Below are positions 20,858 through 32,890 of a stretch of DNA of 64,000 bases, one piece after another. A model generated the notes under the pieces. The model made no database searches and had not been told where the DNA came from. It saw only the letters and a program-made list of their open reading frames with translations. The position numbers and the translations under genes were made by a program. The first letter of the stretch is position 1, and every line of letters starts with the position of its first letter. Source of the DNA: Mortierella alpina (taxonomy: Eukaryota > Mortierellomycota > Mortierellomycetes > Mortierellales > Mortierellaceae); NCBI GenBank assembly GCA_029449245.1, contig JANATF010000003.1:1612001-1676000 (forward strand). The letters run 5' to 3'.

Positions 20858-21358
20858 ATGAAATTCCTCGCCATCACAATGATGAAGTGTACTATTCCGT
20901 TCCTCCTGCTGGTTAACGGAGTTGTTGCGTGCCCCCCAGACGACGAGGAGCTTCAGCCAGTGAAAACATCAGTATCAAAGGCACTCGATAACGCTTGCAA
21001 GGTCGTATCAATTGGCAGTCAAACCGACATGGTCTGGATCAAGACTAACTTGCTCCCGTACTACATGTCCAAGGAGTTTCTCACTAAAGCTCCGCCTGCG
21101 GGATGGCAGAAGGAGACGGATAACATACTCGCGAAATGCCACAAGAATTCATATAACTATTGCATCCCAGATGACCGCAAGAAGGCGGGTGATTGCCTAA
21201 AGGGTATGGCTGGGAGTTTGATGCTGAAATACGGCGCAACAGCGATGTCGTACTGTCCTATTCTCGACAAGAAAGTGGCTGAATGGCCTACAAATGGTCA
21301 AGCGAAATTTGAATCTTTTTTGACAGCATTTTGCAAAACAAAGGGAGCAGTCTGTTGA
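20858..21358 (+). CDS. Small secreted cysteine-rich protein, unknown family
   Basis: A 166-residue single-exon protein. The signal peptide (MKFLAITMMKCTIPFLLLVN, then GVVA) is cleaved at about residue 24. The mature part begins CPPDDEEL and has eight cysteines (in ACPP, NACK, AKCH, NYCI, GDCL, SYCP, AFCK and the terminal AVC), an even number that fits four disulphides. The chain ends right on a Cys. A middle part with MVWIKTNLLPYYMSKEFLTK looks helical. No homologue recognised. Size, Cys content and secretion fit a candidate effector or an extracellular binding protein, which is inference. A TATA-like box lies 135 bp upstream. Confidence 0.78.
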   Translation: MKFLAITMMKCTIPFLLLVNGVVACPPDDEELQPVKTSVSKALDNACKVVSIGSQTDMVWIKTNLLPYYMSKEFLTKAPPAGWQKETDNILAKCHKNSYNYCIPDDRKKAGDCLKGMAGSLMLKYGATAMSYCPILDKKVAEWPTNGQAKFESFLTAFCKTKGAVC

Positions 21359-21659
21359 TGGTAGCGGTATACATTCCTTTACCAGCTACTTGACCTGGCT
21401 CCTGTGGATGCATCCGTCCAACGTTTGAAATAAACATTCGCAAAGGTTTCATAAGACCTCTCCGCTCACTCAACCACCCCGAGCAATGTAGCGTGGGTGA
21501 GCTACCGAGACACGAGGCGTGAGGTATGAATGAGCCTGAAAGTATGTACAGTACCGGTTACAGTATCACAGATAGTCAGAATTTATTATCATATCCAGCG
21601 GGCACTATGCGCACCTGGCTTGTGCTCCTGGATATATGAAAGGAAAGGTATGCACTTCT
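21359..21659. other. Convergent intergenic region of two secreted-protein genes
   Basis: About 300 bp shared 3' flank. Contains AATAAA on the plus strand at about 21429-21434, a likely poly(A) signal for the gene at 20858. Nothing else seen. Confidence 0.45.
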
Positions 21660-22394
21660 TTAGTTAAGAACAAAGGCAAGGATGCCAAAGGGCTTCTTGT
21701 TGTACATGATGACCGATTCATGGAACCCAGTCTCAGTCTTATCCCATTGCCCGCTCTCGCATTGCTGGTAATCGGCCTCACAATACTGCACTACGAGCTC
21801 GGCTGAGATTTGAGCGTTCACTATGGCAAAGTACCCAGATGCGCCCCTCTCTAGAATGAATTCCTGACTGAAGGTCGCTGATTGCTTATTGCCCATACTA
21901 AAGCCATAGCCAGGTGATGGCGTGAATGCCACCGCTATCCCAAACGGTGCTGCATTCAGTTTGGTAGATATTCCTGCATCGGAGCCGTGGATCGTCGAAA
22001 TAGTAGCGTCACCTTGATATCTGACTGTGCAGGTCGGGCTGGTGCATACTATATCTTGAGATAATCGTTTGGTTGGAATGACCTCGATATGAGGCTCAAC
22101 GGGCGTATCAATACCCCATCCTCTGAATTTGTCAAAGTCGATTATTTGTGAGAAGATTGCGATTGAGTACGCATCGATGTTGGTTGCAACATTGAACTCG
22201 CGGTCTAGCGCCTTTTGCATCAGAGAATCGAGTTCACTCGGACTTCGCACAATGGTTCCAGCGTTTGTGAGGTCGACTTGATCTGTGGATATCTTGAGGA
22301 CTGACTGATCTGCAGTTGTGGCCGTTCCGCATGGTATTGCCTGATTGATTGACATGGTCAATCCTAGCAGCAACAGATGTAAGGACCAGTGCAT
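21660..22394 (-). CDS. Secreted protein of unknown family
   Basis: About 244 residues, single exon. The ATG at 22394 (MHWSLHLLLLGLTMSINQAI) gives a compact signal peptide ending before PCGTATTADQ; an in-frame ATG 33 bp upstream is possible. The mature chain is beta-rich by appearance: SVLKISTDQVDLTNAGTIVR; IAIFSQIIDFDKFRGWGIDT; CTSPTCTVRYQGDATISTIH; GIAVAFTPSPGYGFSMGNKQ. A C-terminal CEADYQQCESGQWDKTETGF and HESVIMYNKKPFGILAFVLN close it. Five or so Cys. I do not recognise the family. It is convergent with the Cys-rich secreted protein gene, forming a pair of secreted orphans. Confidence 0.7.
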   Translation of the reverse strand: MHWSLHLLLLGLTMSINQAIPCGTATTADQSVLKISTDQVDLTNAGTIVRSPSELDSLMQKALDREFNVATNIDAYSIAIFSQIIDFDKFRGWGIDTPVEPHIEVIPTKRLSQDIVCTSPTCTVRYQGDATISTIHGSDAGISTKLNAAPFGIAVAFTPSPGYGFSMGNKQSATFSQEFILERGASGYFAIVNAQISAELVVQYCEADYQQCESGQWDKTETGFHESVIMYNKKPFGILAFVLN

Positions 22395-25300
22395 AGTGGA
22401 GGACGAATCTAATCGTATGAAGAGCATTCAATCTTGCTCAGTCAGTGGACTTTGATGAATACTAATGAGGATGTGGATTAGAATACGACGGTTACGTTTT
22501 GTTACAATGTACCGAGGCTTGAAAGATGTAGGCAAGGAGGAAATTTTGTTAACTATGGCACGAAAAACAGGTCGTACTGGGACCTTCTTATACACGACTG
22601 TGGTCTCGCGTGCAATCTTTCTGAGCGACATATAGGGGATAGGAACGCTCCCGGGCTAGGGTAGTAAAGTAAACACAGCGCATGAAGCGAGACAGGAAGG
22701 ACGAGAAGCGTTTGGGCCTGGGTACCCAGCGAAAGAATACCGAGGTCCAAAATGGGCACAGAAATGCATAGGTATGGACATGCATAGGAAGGAGCTTGGA
22801 TAAGGCGATATCACGGTGCGAGAGTAGGCAAAGAAAGATAAAGCGTTCACAACGCGGAAGCTGAGAAAGGGTCATTAGAACGCGCAAAGGGAGACAGTGA
22901 ATGGAAATGAGTGCATGAGAGCGTTCTTTTGCCGAGGACATATAGCGAGAAGGAGCATGCACAGCGCATGAATGTGCTTAATCAACATACAAGGGGCATG
23001 GAATATATAAGCGCGCAATTGACAGTGATGGATCTTGTCCCCGATGCCTCAATGTGGACTTGTCCCATGGAGAGTAACCCTCGCAGAAGCCTGGCCAGTA
23101 TGAGAACACCATCCATCCAGTCACTTGCAGAGAGATACCACGAAGACATCAGATAAGGTCCAATCCGTGCCTCACAGCAATAGTTTGCAAACATTTTCAA
23201 AGCACTGGAGACGAAAGGGATGTCGAAGACGCAAGGAAAAACAGAATGTAAGACGATTTCAGAGTCAGGACGAGAACGACGATACAAATCAATACATGCA
23301 GACTCTGAGACTCTCGCTGCAGTCATCTGGACGTCTTTCCACAAGTAGGGATGCCTAGCAACATGCCCCATCTTATTTCATGAGGAAAACTTCGGCTCAA
23401 ATCAATCCAGGGATGCAGGTGACGTTGAGGAGGGATTATCAGGATGCATTTGTTTTGTTATGCACCAAGGTCTCAGCATGATGTTTGTGTATAGCAAGAA
23501 AGTTAGGGACACGACTGTAGAATGAGGAAGAGCGAGGGATATAACAGACAACAGGGGTAGGGCGATCATTGACCGGTCTCCTGGTGTGGCTGTGTCGTGA
23601 TGAGAATATTTGTGAAAAGAAGCCCCGAGCCTCCACACTGAGGCGTTCACATGGTGTGAGATATCGGCAGTTCGAAAACCAATCCAAAAAGTACAACGAT
23701 GTTGCAAGAGACATGTGGCAGCGCGCATCCTCTTGAACGGATTAATGGATGACCCGTGAAATCCCCTCCAGTGCTGCGAAGCTTGGCATCGCCATTTTGC
23801 TCGACGTAGTCGAAGGGGTTGGGGAGGTTCGGCGAGTTGAAGCATGCATGGCTCGACTTCTCCCTAACTATGTATGCCGTCCCTCCTTGTTCGTGTGTAT
23901 TTGAATGAGGGTGCGTGTCTGCCTAGGATTACTTAAGCTGCTTGGTAGAGTCGGGAGCGAGGAAAACAAACAAGCATGATTGCTCTCAGCCTACCTGCGT
24001 TGAACACAACAAGAAGTACAAAACTCCTGGTGGACTATCAGTGATCCATCCCCAAGTCTCATTCAGTTCATAAGCACGACCATCCATTCGTGCAGGGGCA
24101 CGTTGAAGGCGGCTGTTCTCCGTGGCTAGACATTCCGCCATGTTTTTGGTACCTTCACTTGGCAAAGTGCAAGAGGCAAGACATCAGGACGCTCAAAACA
24201 CGTTTGTTTAGAGCCGCTCTCTCTCAGCATAATCGCGCAATGGGAACATTCTTGTTTTCCTTGCAAAGTAAATCTTTTGCTTGTTCTGTATGGTCCAGTC
24301 ACTTGTCCACGGGTAGTTTGTCCAAGCCCAGACAATTTTTTTGGGGAGGGGGGAACGAGGAGGAAGGGGCGCGTGCTCGCGAATTTTTTCTTCAGTAGAT
24401 TATGATCAACGTGCAGCTCGTAGGGGGGTTGACCCGTTGCGGGATTCTTTGCGAGATAAACTGCTGAGGCTCACATCTCTTCAGCTAAAAGGTCTTGACC
24501 AGTTCTCCTTCCCGCCAATTTCGGATATCAATGCTCCGCTTGGAGAAGGCGAAATCTGTCATGCAACTGAAAATGTGTGTGTATCCCAACCATGCAATGC
24601 AGGTCGTCCGCAAGAGTAGCCAAAGACATTAGAACCAATAACGAAACGGCGCGGCTGCAATTTGAGACGATCCCGTTTTGCTTCTGCAGGACGGCACATC
24701 TCAACTGAGGGCTTTCTCCATGACGGTAAATAAGAGCCTAATAGGGGAACTTGCCACTAGGGAGAGAGAGTGAGAGGAAAGGTCAGGAGTACTGCAGTGT
24801 TGTGTGATAGAATACTAAATAATCGCAACGCTTGAGTGTTCGTTCATGCAAGAGATTATGTACCGCGGCTTTTCATAGATTTCTCGCGTCGAAATGAAGG
24901 CTCGACAGGCAGACGAGGATTGTTGCATGCAGGCAGCAAACGCGCTGGATCAGATATTTGAATACTGAGAGTGTTTGCTTTTGAAGACAGCAAAGGACCG
25001 CATTGCTGGCTTGCACGCTCGGCAAAGTCTCGGTCTCACCTTGCGGCTACATAACATATTGGTATAGCAGCGGAGTTTAGTTTTCTGGTCGGGCACCTTA
25101 CTATCTTTTTGGCACCATTGGAAACGCCAAACGTTTGATGGAGCAGTGTCGACGAAGCGTAGCCTAAAGTACAGGTACATCTGACAGTATGCAATTCGTG
25201 TGAATACAGTACAACGAAGGTAGCACTTTGAGCCCTCAAACTCCAAGGTAGTGCTTGAAACGTGAACAGGAGACTATTGAAAAACCTTGCGCTGTCAGGT

Positions 25301-28300
25301 CGCGGGAAAACACTTGGCTGAGTGTAAAGGCCATGAACGATTCGGCAATACTGTAATTTTTTACCGGACGGACGCGACGTGTACTTTCGCTGGGTATTTT
25401 CACTGTCTTCGCGATCGGAGGACGGATCATCCAAGTACATGTACTTCCAATGTTCATGCAAGACACGATGATCGCAAGGGAACCAAAGGGCGACCTGCGT
25501 CCATTTATCGCTGATGGGAGATCTTAACTTGATCGCTTTTCGCACTTGACTGTAATCTAAGGTGGAGATGTCAACGAATGTGGAGAGGTTTCTTTCATCG
25601 AGTAGATGTGCCTTTCTGCGCTTCTCTCATATATAACTTGTTGCCCTCACACACACCGTTTCTCACGCAATTTGCTGCAATGACCGCACTCTAGTTCCCA
25701 GCTTTTTAGCTTTCAGATTCTTGCTTCCCCCGCCCATCAGACGCCATTCCTGCTCCTGTCTCCTGCATCCCGCCGAGAAAAAGAAGCGGCCCCGTGCATC
25801 TTTACTTTTTGGTCTACATTTACCAAACCCGCGGTCCATTCAACCTTTGTCCCAACGATTCCACTTCCCGCCCGTGCCATTTGTGCCGTATAGTATAACA
25901 GAAAGAGCGGGAACGGAAGAACCTGATCTCAGAGACGATAGTAAGTACAGCACTACACATGCAGATGTCGCCGTCTTCCCATAAAAAGAGAGAATGCATG
26001 GAATTGTTTTGAAGAACAAGGGGCATTTACGCCCACGGGTCGCTACAGCGGTGGCTTCATAGCTTGTTTGACGACAAACAAAAAAATAGCGCTATCAAAC
26101 CAGAACATCCAACTATCTCTCAACATGTCGCAGACATTCGTACAAGTCATTTCCTTGCCAAGCTTTGAGCCAGCCTGGTGTCAATTCATGCAACGAATGA
26201 AGTGATTATGGGCATCCGCTGCTAGAAGCGTTAGTGCAGCTGGGACATGAATGGCAATATTGTTCCCGCCATTTTGTGTTCATTTGCCCTTTTATCAAGG
26301 ATGTCTCTTCTAGCGCACTCTCCTTCGGTGTAACAAACAAAAACACGACAGTTCAGTACGGGCATTCAAGGCCGAGCGGAAGGGCCTAGGAAAGAGTCGA
26401 GAAACGGGGTAGAAAAGAGGGGGTGCTCTGTTGATGCTGTTGCTGTCGATGTTTTTTTTCCTCCTCCATTGACTACAGTATATATTCCTAGTCATATGCC
26501 CTCTCTCGCCCTTGTTTATCATGCTGCGCGTTCGAACCAAACCCTGGCTGCTCCAAGCGCTCCCCCTTGCGATCAGTCCTATCCAACCTACGCATTATTA
26601 CTAACCAGCCCATGCGGTTTTCCTGCGATACCCAGCCTCGCCTTTCACTTTAATGCATATACAGCACGAATTCGTCACTCACAGCGCACCAAAGCATTTT
26701 TTTTTTTTGCAAACAATCCTTATGATTGGGGTGGTCCCTCTGTTGCTTGGAGGTGGTAAGGACAAACACAGCGCAATTGAGCCCCTCCGATGAGCAACAA
26801 TAATTGCAGCGTTGCACGGCGGCCCAGTGGTGGTTTCAGAGGACTTCCGCTTTCGACGTTTAGTAGTACCACTGCGTGCGAGGTTATTTTTAAAGTGAGC
26901 ACGCTCAGACCATACCATGGAGTGTTCGGTTTGATTCATTTGCTGTTCTGCGCTTGCCGTTAGTGCGACTCAAGTTTTGTTTTTTTTGGCGGGAGGACAT
27001 GTCTGTGTACATGGTTACCACAGCCATTCAATTGACTAACCTTCCCACTAACCGTTGGCTCAACCCCTGTAATCCTGCTACTGGGAAATGGCTGGCACAG
27101 CCATGGTCAAGCAGACAGAGGACATTATCTGCCACGGTGAGGCAGCAAACGCAAGAATAGTATCATCTAGAGCCAGCGTGAGCGCCATACCAGAGGCTGA
27201 TTCAAGGTACAGTGTAAACGCTATCAGCTACGAGGTACTCCAATCCGTCAAGGTGAGTGGGAATCTTCGCCATTGAAGGAGGTGTGGAGTCTTCCGCTCG
27301 TTTTCCTCCAGAAAAGTCGCCCTCACTCATCAACCCCACACCGCAGCTCAATCACTCACATTTGTGATCTACTGTGAGAGAGCATGAGGATGATGGAGAG
27401 CCACCATGGCCGATCTGACTCAGTTTTCTTGTCCGGTAATCAACACGTCTCATGTTTACCCCTCGATTCTCCCGCAACCATAGTTTTCTACTGCTCGTTA
27501 TTATTGTGGATATCGAACATAATTATGTTGGGTTTGAGCCCAAGCTCGTGGGAGGAAGTCATCATGCTGCACTTTACAATAAGACATTATTAAAGAACCG
27601 TTGGAACTACTGGAGGACCTATATCTCTTTCTTTTTTTTTTGCCCATCTGTCATTGTTATCCCTTTTGAGGACGCTTCGTAGGTCGTGATCTCTACAGCG
27701 AAGGGCGAAGGCGAAGGCATATTAACGATGCTGTCTAGCGACTCGTCTAAATTGTGCCTGTCCCTCTTCCTTCTCCTCTCTCCATCCACATTCTCTTGCC
27801 TCGATTGGATGCACAACTCTCGTGATTGGGCAGGAGGCTATGAGACAGGGGAGAGCGAGGCCTGGTGAACAGTAAAGCGGGACCTAGATGTCGAGGATAG
27901 ACGAAAGAACGAGGGGACAAAGAGGTTACATGGGAGGCCGAACGGTGTGGAGAAGCAATGTCCTTGCGTGGACAGCGGATGAGAAAAAGAGTGGCTGTCT
28001 GCTCTGTCTCCTCTCTCCTATTACATAAATCTCACATTGGTCCACTTCAAAGGAGGTGAGCAGCAGCATCAGTGCTCGGTCGAGTACCGCACCCCTAGCT
28101 TGCACAATGGATGGGTTCCTGTCCTGTTCGTCCGGCCGTGTCTTGTGGTGTCTTGTATTGCCGTACTCTGTCTTTGACAGGCAAAAGTGGGAACGCATGC
28201 AACTCAGTCGGTTATTGTTTGTATTGAATGGTTGCCGCCATTTGTATTGAATGTGTTTACAGCAGGGAAGGGGGGAGAGTAACCTTAAAAAAAAAGCTGT

Positions 28301-29103
28301 TTCCTCGTTTCCTCTGTGTGGTTGCATGAAAAATAGCACGCTGTCAGGTTCTCTTTCTTATGCTTTACTCTCTTCTCTCTCCCTTCCTTTCCTGTCTCTC
28401 GCCCATTTGTTCAACAGGCTACTCTCTCGCTCTTCATCTATCTCTCCCTCTTTCTCCCTCTTTCTCTCTCTCGCGCGCGCGTTGCCCTTTGTTTGCTACG
28501 TAGGGCCTTCTTATTCAATCGCGAACTATGAATACAGGTCTGTTCTGGACGGCGGATGAATTATAAAGCTTTTGGCGGGAGCAATTGGGTCGTATAAACC
28601 AGGTTGTGCGGGTCTTCAAGTCCGGGTACATGGGCTACTGTTCTTCGAGCCAGCTCTTTCCTTTTAACCTTTCAACTTCTTTCCTTCTCCTCTCTCCTTT
28701 CTTTCCCTCTTCCATCTCGTCCTCCCACTCGACCACTATTCCTTCCTCGAACTCTTCTTCAGGTCGTGGGACACAATTTTCGGAACTGATTTCAAACCTG
28801 TGATTCTTTTTCCAAAAAAAAAATCCAGTACCACTGCCACAAGAAGCACCAGGTACCACCATTCGTGCGATAGAGTCCATGTACGTTATTCATCGCACAC
28901 ACTCCCCCTCAGAGCAGTATTTGCCTTCATCCCGCGATTTCAAAGTTGCTCCTTCCCAGCGCCGTGTCAGAAGGGAGACACCAAAGGCGGACACAACGCG
29001 GGATTTGCTACTTGATAGTGAATGACAGTAACCACTGAAGGTGAATGAATGTGCGAAAAGTAAAGATGGAGCGCTGTTTGGTGCCTGGAGCAAGCCTGGG
29101 GAG

Positions 29104-29111
29104 TATATAAG
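29104..29111 (+). promoter_or_regulatory. TATA-like box, distal
   Basis: TATATAAG in GGGAGTATATAAGGATGG; about 1.1 kb before the open frame of the Zn2Cys6 factor. Confidence 0.35.
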
Positions 29112-29695
29112 GATGGTCATGCCTCGAGGGGCCACTGGCCTTTCCTCTTACCACATTGTCATGGTTTCTCTCTCCCTCTTTGCCCTTGATTTTCGCGCAC
29201 ACTCTCCTGCACTCTTCTGCCGCTGCACTCCCTACTCGCATAACACCATTACAGCGACATGTCGTAACCACCACCTGCGTCCTATGTACTCTCTATACTC
29301 TCTATTTTATTTTTTCTTAAGTCCAAGCTCCCCGATCCGCTCTCTCTCCTGTGCCTCCAATTTTTATGTAGCATACTCGAGGCAGAAACACTTGTCGTTC
29401 ACTCCGTGGTAATAGCATACAACGTCAGTACGCACCCCTTCTCCCCGCGCTCCCTCAGCCACGATCACCATCTTCACGCGCTCACCCCCACTATTTTCTC
29501 TCTTTACAATTGATATTTCCCTTACATTTATCCTCGCTCACTGTGATCACTTTATACAGTCCTTTTCCTCTGAAGCCATCCAGTGAAGTAAGCATGCAAT
29601 GGCCAAGTAGCACTAGCAAAACATTCGTGACTTGTCATTCGCCGCGCATGCCTTGACAACTGGCATACCAGCAGAATCAATCATGGGGGTTTTTG

Positions 29696-29702
29696 TATAA
29701 AA
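29696..29702 (+). promoter_or_regulatory. TATA-like box, proximal to the Zn2Cys6 factor
   Basis: TATAAAA in TTTTTGTATAAAAGCATTGC, about 490 bp before the long open frame; followed by a CT-rich leader, a common fungal promoter layout. Confidence 0.42.
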
Positions 29703-30187
29703 GCATTGCATCCGCCGCGTTCAATTGGGCTTTCACTTTTCATGTACACCTACAATGCTCACTATGCCCCTTCCTCATTTTATCTGCTCCTCTCTCTTCA
29801 CTTTTTGATATTCTCTTCTACCTCTGCTCAGGCTTAGTGAAAGTATTGACACATTCAGTGACACCCTAAACAAAGGCAGCATAGGGAGGAGATGAGAGGA
29901 GATGGGTGTACAAAATTTCGTCGATCTCTTTGTGAAGGGTCTCGTCACAAACACTTGCACGACATACAAGCAAGCACAACGCTGCCTTCATAAACATCAT
30001 GCCCCTTCCACGGCCTTTCCTTGGACTGGCTTGAGTCGGAGTCGTACGAGCACACGCCATGGGAAGCAATGCAATGTTACCATGGCCACAACAGCATGGG
30101 CACTAACCTTATTTTCGCTCTCTCCCCTTTTCGCTGCATTGCCACCCTGCCCGTCTACGTCGATGCCTCGCTGCTCCTCCAACATCA

Positions 30188-32890
30188 TTGTTTACCCCTC
30201 CCTTGCAGGCTACTACACTGGGCCAACTCTCCAACAGCCATTGCTGCCCATCCAACGACAGTCTGCTCAGTCCAGAACAAAAGACTTTGACCGTTCCCAC
30301 TTCAAACAACTGTCACACTCAGACGAGTCAGCTAAAGCCCGACACCTGCGCATCATTACAGCTCTCCCCTTTTTCCCCGCGCCTCACCTCTATTACCTTT
30401 GAGTCACAGCAACACCAAAAGCATCTTCAACAACAACAGCAACAATATCGAGACAACCTCGAGCTTTTGTCAGACCTTGAGCCTGAGTTTACGAATTCTG
30501 GGCTCTTACACCAATCCCAGTATTGCACTTCATTTCAGCCGCTGTTTGTAGGACGCTATCCAGACCAAGGTATCTCGACTCGACCATCGTCTTTGACTTG
30601 CAATTGCAACCACTGCCAGAGCCCACACTTGACACCAGGCTGTGGCACCTTCATCCCTTCCTTTAACCAGGCGCCTTATTCACAGCCCAATTCAGCCTGC
30701 TCTTCTACCTCCTCTATGGCAACGACCACCACAACAGTGGCAACATTTCCTCTGGACTCTATTTCAGAGCAGCAACAGCAGCATCAGTATCACCAGAATT
30801 CAATACAACTCATGGAGCACTTGGACGCGACAGTCGCAGCAACAGCAAGCGATCTCGGATTCAATTCCCTTCATTATCCTTACAATCCATTACAGACGTC
30901 CATGACCTCACAGCATCAAGGCCTCTCCAACGCATACTTTCCGAACGAAGGCGATACTTTCTCGACCTTCGGCCTGCTCGTGGAGCAAGGGGTTGACTTT
31001 GACCTCTCAAGTGATGATCCCACGATGTCCAACTCATCATCCAGGTCAACAATGATGGCTGGTTATGCTTCGACGAGTTCTAGCACCTCATCATCTTCGT
31101 CCCTGATGTCTCTCCAAGGAGATAACCGATCTGTCTTTGCTGCCACAGCTACATCTGCAGCAAGCGAAGGTGCTTGTCGTATGTCTCAGACAGGGAATTT
31201 TGTTTCCGAATGCACCTCGCAACCCCTGACGTTGAGCACAAGCTATGACGACGAAGCAAGGTTGACAACAGCCTCCACAGCCATGGCCACGTCCCCTTCT
31301 CCATCGTGCTCGTCCTCTACAGCGTCGTCCGAGGCCACACCTCCTTCGTCCCCTTCTCCGGATGATGTAGTGCTACCTGTGGTTGCCTGTGCTAGTTGCA
31401 AGAAATCACACATCAGATGTGATCACGGTCGACCCTGTCAGAACTGCCTCAAGCATCCAAGCAAAGCGTTAAGCTGTCAAGATGCTGTACCAAAGCCGCG
31501 AGGCCGGCCCAAGGGAGGCTCTAAGGCTGCTGCCGAGCTGATGTTGGTCGCCACGCGCCAGCCGATTCCTCATCTCCAACAGGTGCCTTTCCACGACCAG
31601 CACATGTTTTCACCAAACACGTTCTCCTCCCACCATCAACAACAACATCCTCGCCAGCGGGCCATGTCGTTCCCCCACATTATACCAGCGCAACAGCAGC
31701 ATCAGTACTTAGTGAACCAGCAGCAGCAGTACCTTCCTATACAGCAGCAACATCACCAGCCGATGCAGCAAGCGCCTTTCCACCAGCGTGCCATGTCGCA
31801 TCCTCAGCTTCAGCAGCAAGCGCAGGGGTTCGAGAAGTTGAACAGCAACCAGCTGTTATCATCAACATGGGCAAATGCCAGCAATGTGCCTCTCCCATCA
31901 GAGATGACCCCTCCAGTGCCGACAAGGCCTAAAAGAGTATCTTCGACTTCTTCGATCATGGTTTACCCACAGACGGCGATCAATGCAAGCACAGCAGGCA
32001 TGTCCAGCACCCATGGAGTTCCAGCAACCTCTTCCGAGGCAATGTTTTCATCACCTGCCTCACAAATGATGTCCCGCCCGGAACTTAATCCTCACGAATA
32101 TCAGCAGCTTCAGTCGCAGCCGTGTGCTTCGCAGCCAGCGCATCAAATGTTGGCACGCAATCCTCACGATGTTGGCATGACAAGATCCATGAGCGATCAA
32201 TCGGGACCTCGGGCCCATGGTCGACAGTTCCTCACCAGTCATCACTCTCTTCAACTACAGCCCTTGCCCCAGCGGCCTCATCATCATCAGCAGATCCTAC
32301 CTATCCTCCAGCATAGTAGCGGCCCCGCATTGGCGATCGCTGGCAGCTCGAGCCATCGAATGGTCATGTCATCTGGAGCACAGAGTCCGGTCTCGTCAGG
32401 GTCCTTTGCGACGTCGCCGACGTCACTGCTACCACCACCACCACCGAACACAACACAGCAGCAACAGCAATTCTCAATTGCGAAAGCTCCCTTGCGAGGT
32501 CGAGCAGCTTCTGCTTCTGCAGCCACAACTCTCTCAAACCAGAACTTTACCTTTATGCACCAGCAGTACGATATGCAGCTGCATCCGCATCAGTCGCAGT
32601 CGATTCAGCAGCAACAATCTCCATTGCATCAGGAATTTTCCCAGCTTAACATGCAGCTGCAACTTGATCAGCTTAATCAAATGCAACAACAACAACAACA
32701 GCAGCAGCACCAGCAACAGTTTCAACATCATCACCTTGCTCTACAGCAGCAAAACCAAAGTCAGAGTGACCTCCATCGGAGAACGTCACTACAGACTGGA
32801 TTGTCCAGTATGGCTTCATTGTCGCTGTCGAGACCTTCAGGCTCGCTTTCGACTTCTCATCGCGAGGATATGGAAGGAGTTGATTCATAA
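30188..32890 (+). CDS. Q-rich Zn2Cys6 transcription factor with AT-hook
   Basis: Open frame of 900 codons. A Zn2Cys6 binuclear cluster (CASCKKSHIRC then DHGRPCQNCLKHPSKALSC) spans residues 401-430 counted from 30188. An AT-hook-like PKPRGRPKGGSKAA follows directly. The rest is Ser/Thr- and Gln-rich (QQQQQHQQQFQHHHLALQQQ near the end), typical of activation regions. The CQDA after the last Cys recalls the Ert1/Rds2-like class, but the PAS-type domain of that class is not visible. The first in-frame ATG is at 30716. The coding-like Cys/His text before it (TCNCNHCQSPHLTPGC) suggests translation starts in an upstream exon, with a possible acceptor CTTGCAG at about 30208. The 5' end is therefore uncertain, the 3' end firm. 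Confidence 0.82.
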   Translation: MFTPPLQATTLGQLSNSHCCPSNDSLLSPEQKTLTVPTSNNCHTQTSQLKPDTCASLQLSPFSPRLTSITFESQQHQKHLQQQQQQYRDNLELLSDLEPEFTNSGLLHQSQYCTSFQPLFVGRYPDQGISTRPSSLTCNCNHCQSPHLTPGCGTFIPSFNQAPYSQPNSACSSTSSMATTTTTVATFPLDSISEQQQQHQYHQNSIQLMEHLDATVAATASDLGFNSLHYPYNPLQTSMTSQHQGLSNAYFPNEGDTFSTFGLLVEQGVDFDLSSDDPTMSNSSSRSTMMAGYASTSSSTSSSSSLMSLQGDNRSVFAATATSAASEGACRMSQTGNFVSECTSQPLTLSTSYDDEARLTTASTAMATSPSPSCSSSTASSEATPPSSPSPDDVVLPVVACASCKKSHIRCDHGRPCQNCLKHPSKALSCQDAVPKPRGRPKGGSKAAAELMLVATRQPIPHLQQVPFHDQHMFSPNTFSSHHQQQHPRQRAMSFPHIIPAQQQHQYLVNQQQQYLPIQQQHHQPMQQAPFHQRAMSHPQLQQQAQGFEKLNSNQLLSSTWANASNVPLPSEMTPPVPTRPKRVSSTSSIMVYPQTAINASTAGMSSTHGVPATSSEAMFSSPASQMMSRPELNPHEYQQLQSQPCASQPAHQMLARNPHDVGMTRSMSDQSGPRAHGRQFLTSHHSLQLQPLPQRPHHHQQILPILQHSSGPALAIAGSSSHRMVMSSGAQSPVSSGSFATSPTSLLPPPPPNTTQQQQQFSIAKAPLRGRAASASAATTLSNQNFTFMHQQYDMQLHPHQSQSIQQQQSPLHQEFSQLNMQLQLDQLNQMQQQQQQQQHQQQFQHHHLALQQQNQSQSDLHRRTSLQTGLSSMASLSLSRPSGSLSTSHREDMEGVDS

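Larger units (their letters stand above)
22395..30187. other. Gene desert, about 7.8 kb, upstream of the Zn2Cys6 factor
   Basis: No exon with recognisable protein motif, tRNA or rRNA seen on either strand. The left end is the promoter of the secreted protein at 22394. From about 25.6 kb onward the plus strand becomes pyrimidine-rich with many CT-rich blocks (for example 28370-28480). It includes several TATA-like boxes (23000-23007 region, 25627-25634 region, 29104-29111, 29696-29702). This could be a long regulatory region, a long multi-exon 5' UTR of the transcription factor, or non-coding transcripts; the sequence alone does not decide. Confidence 0.5.
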
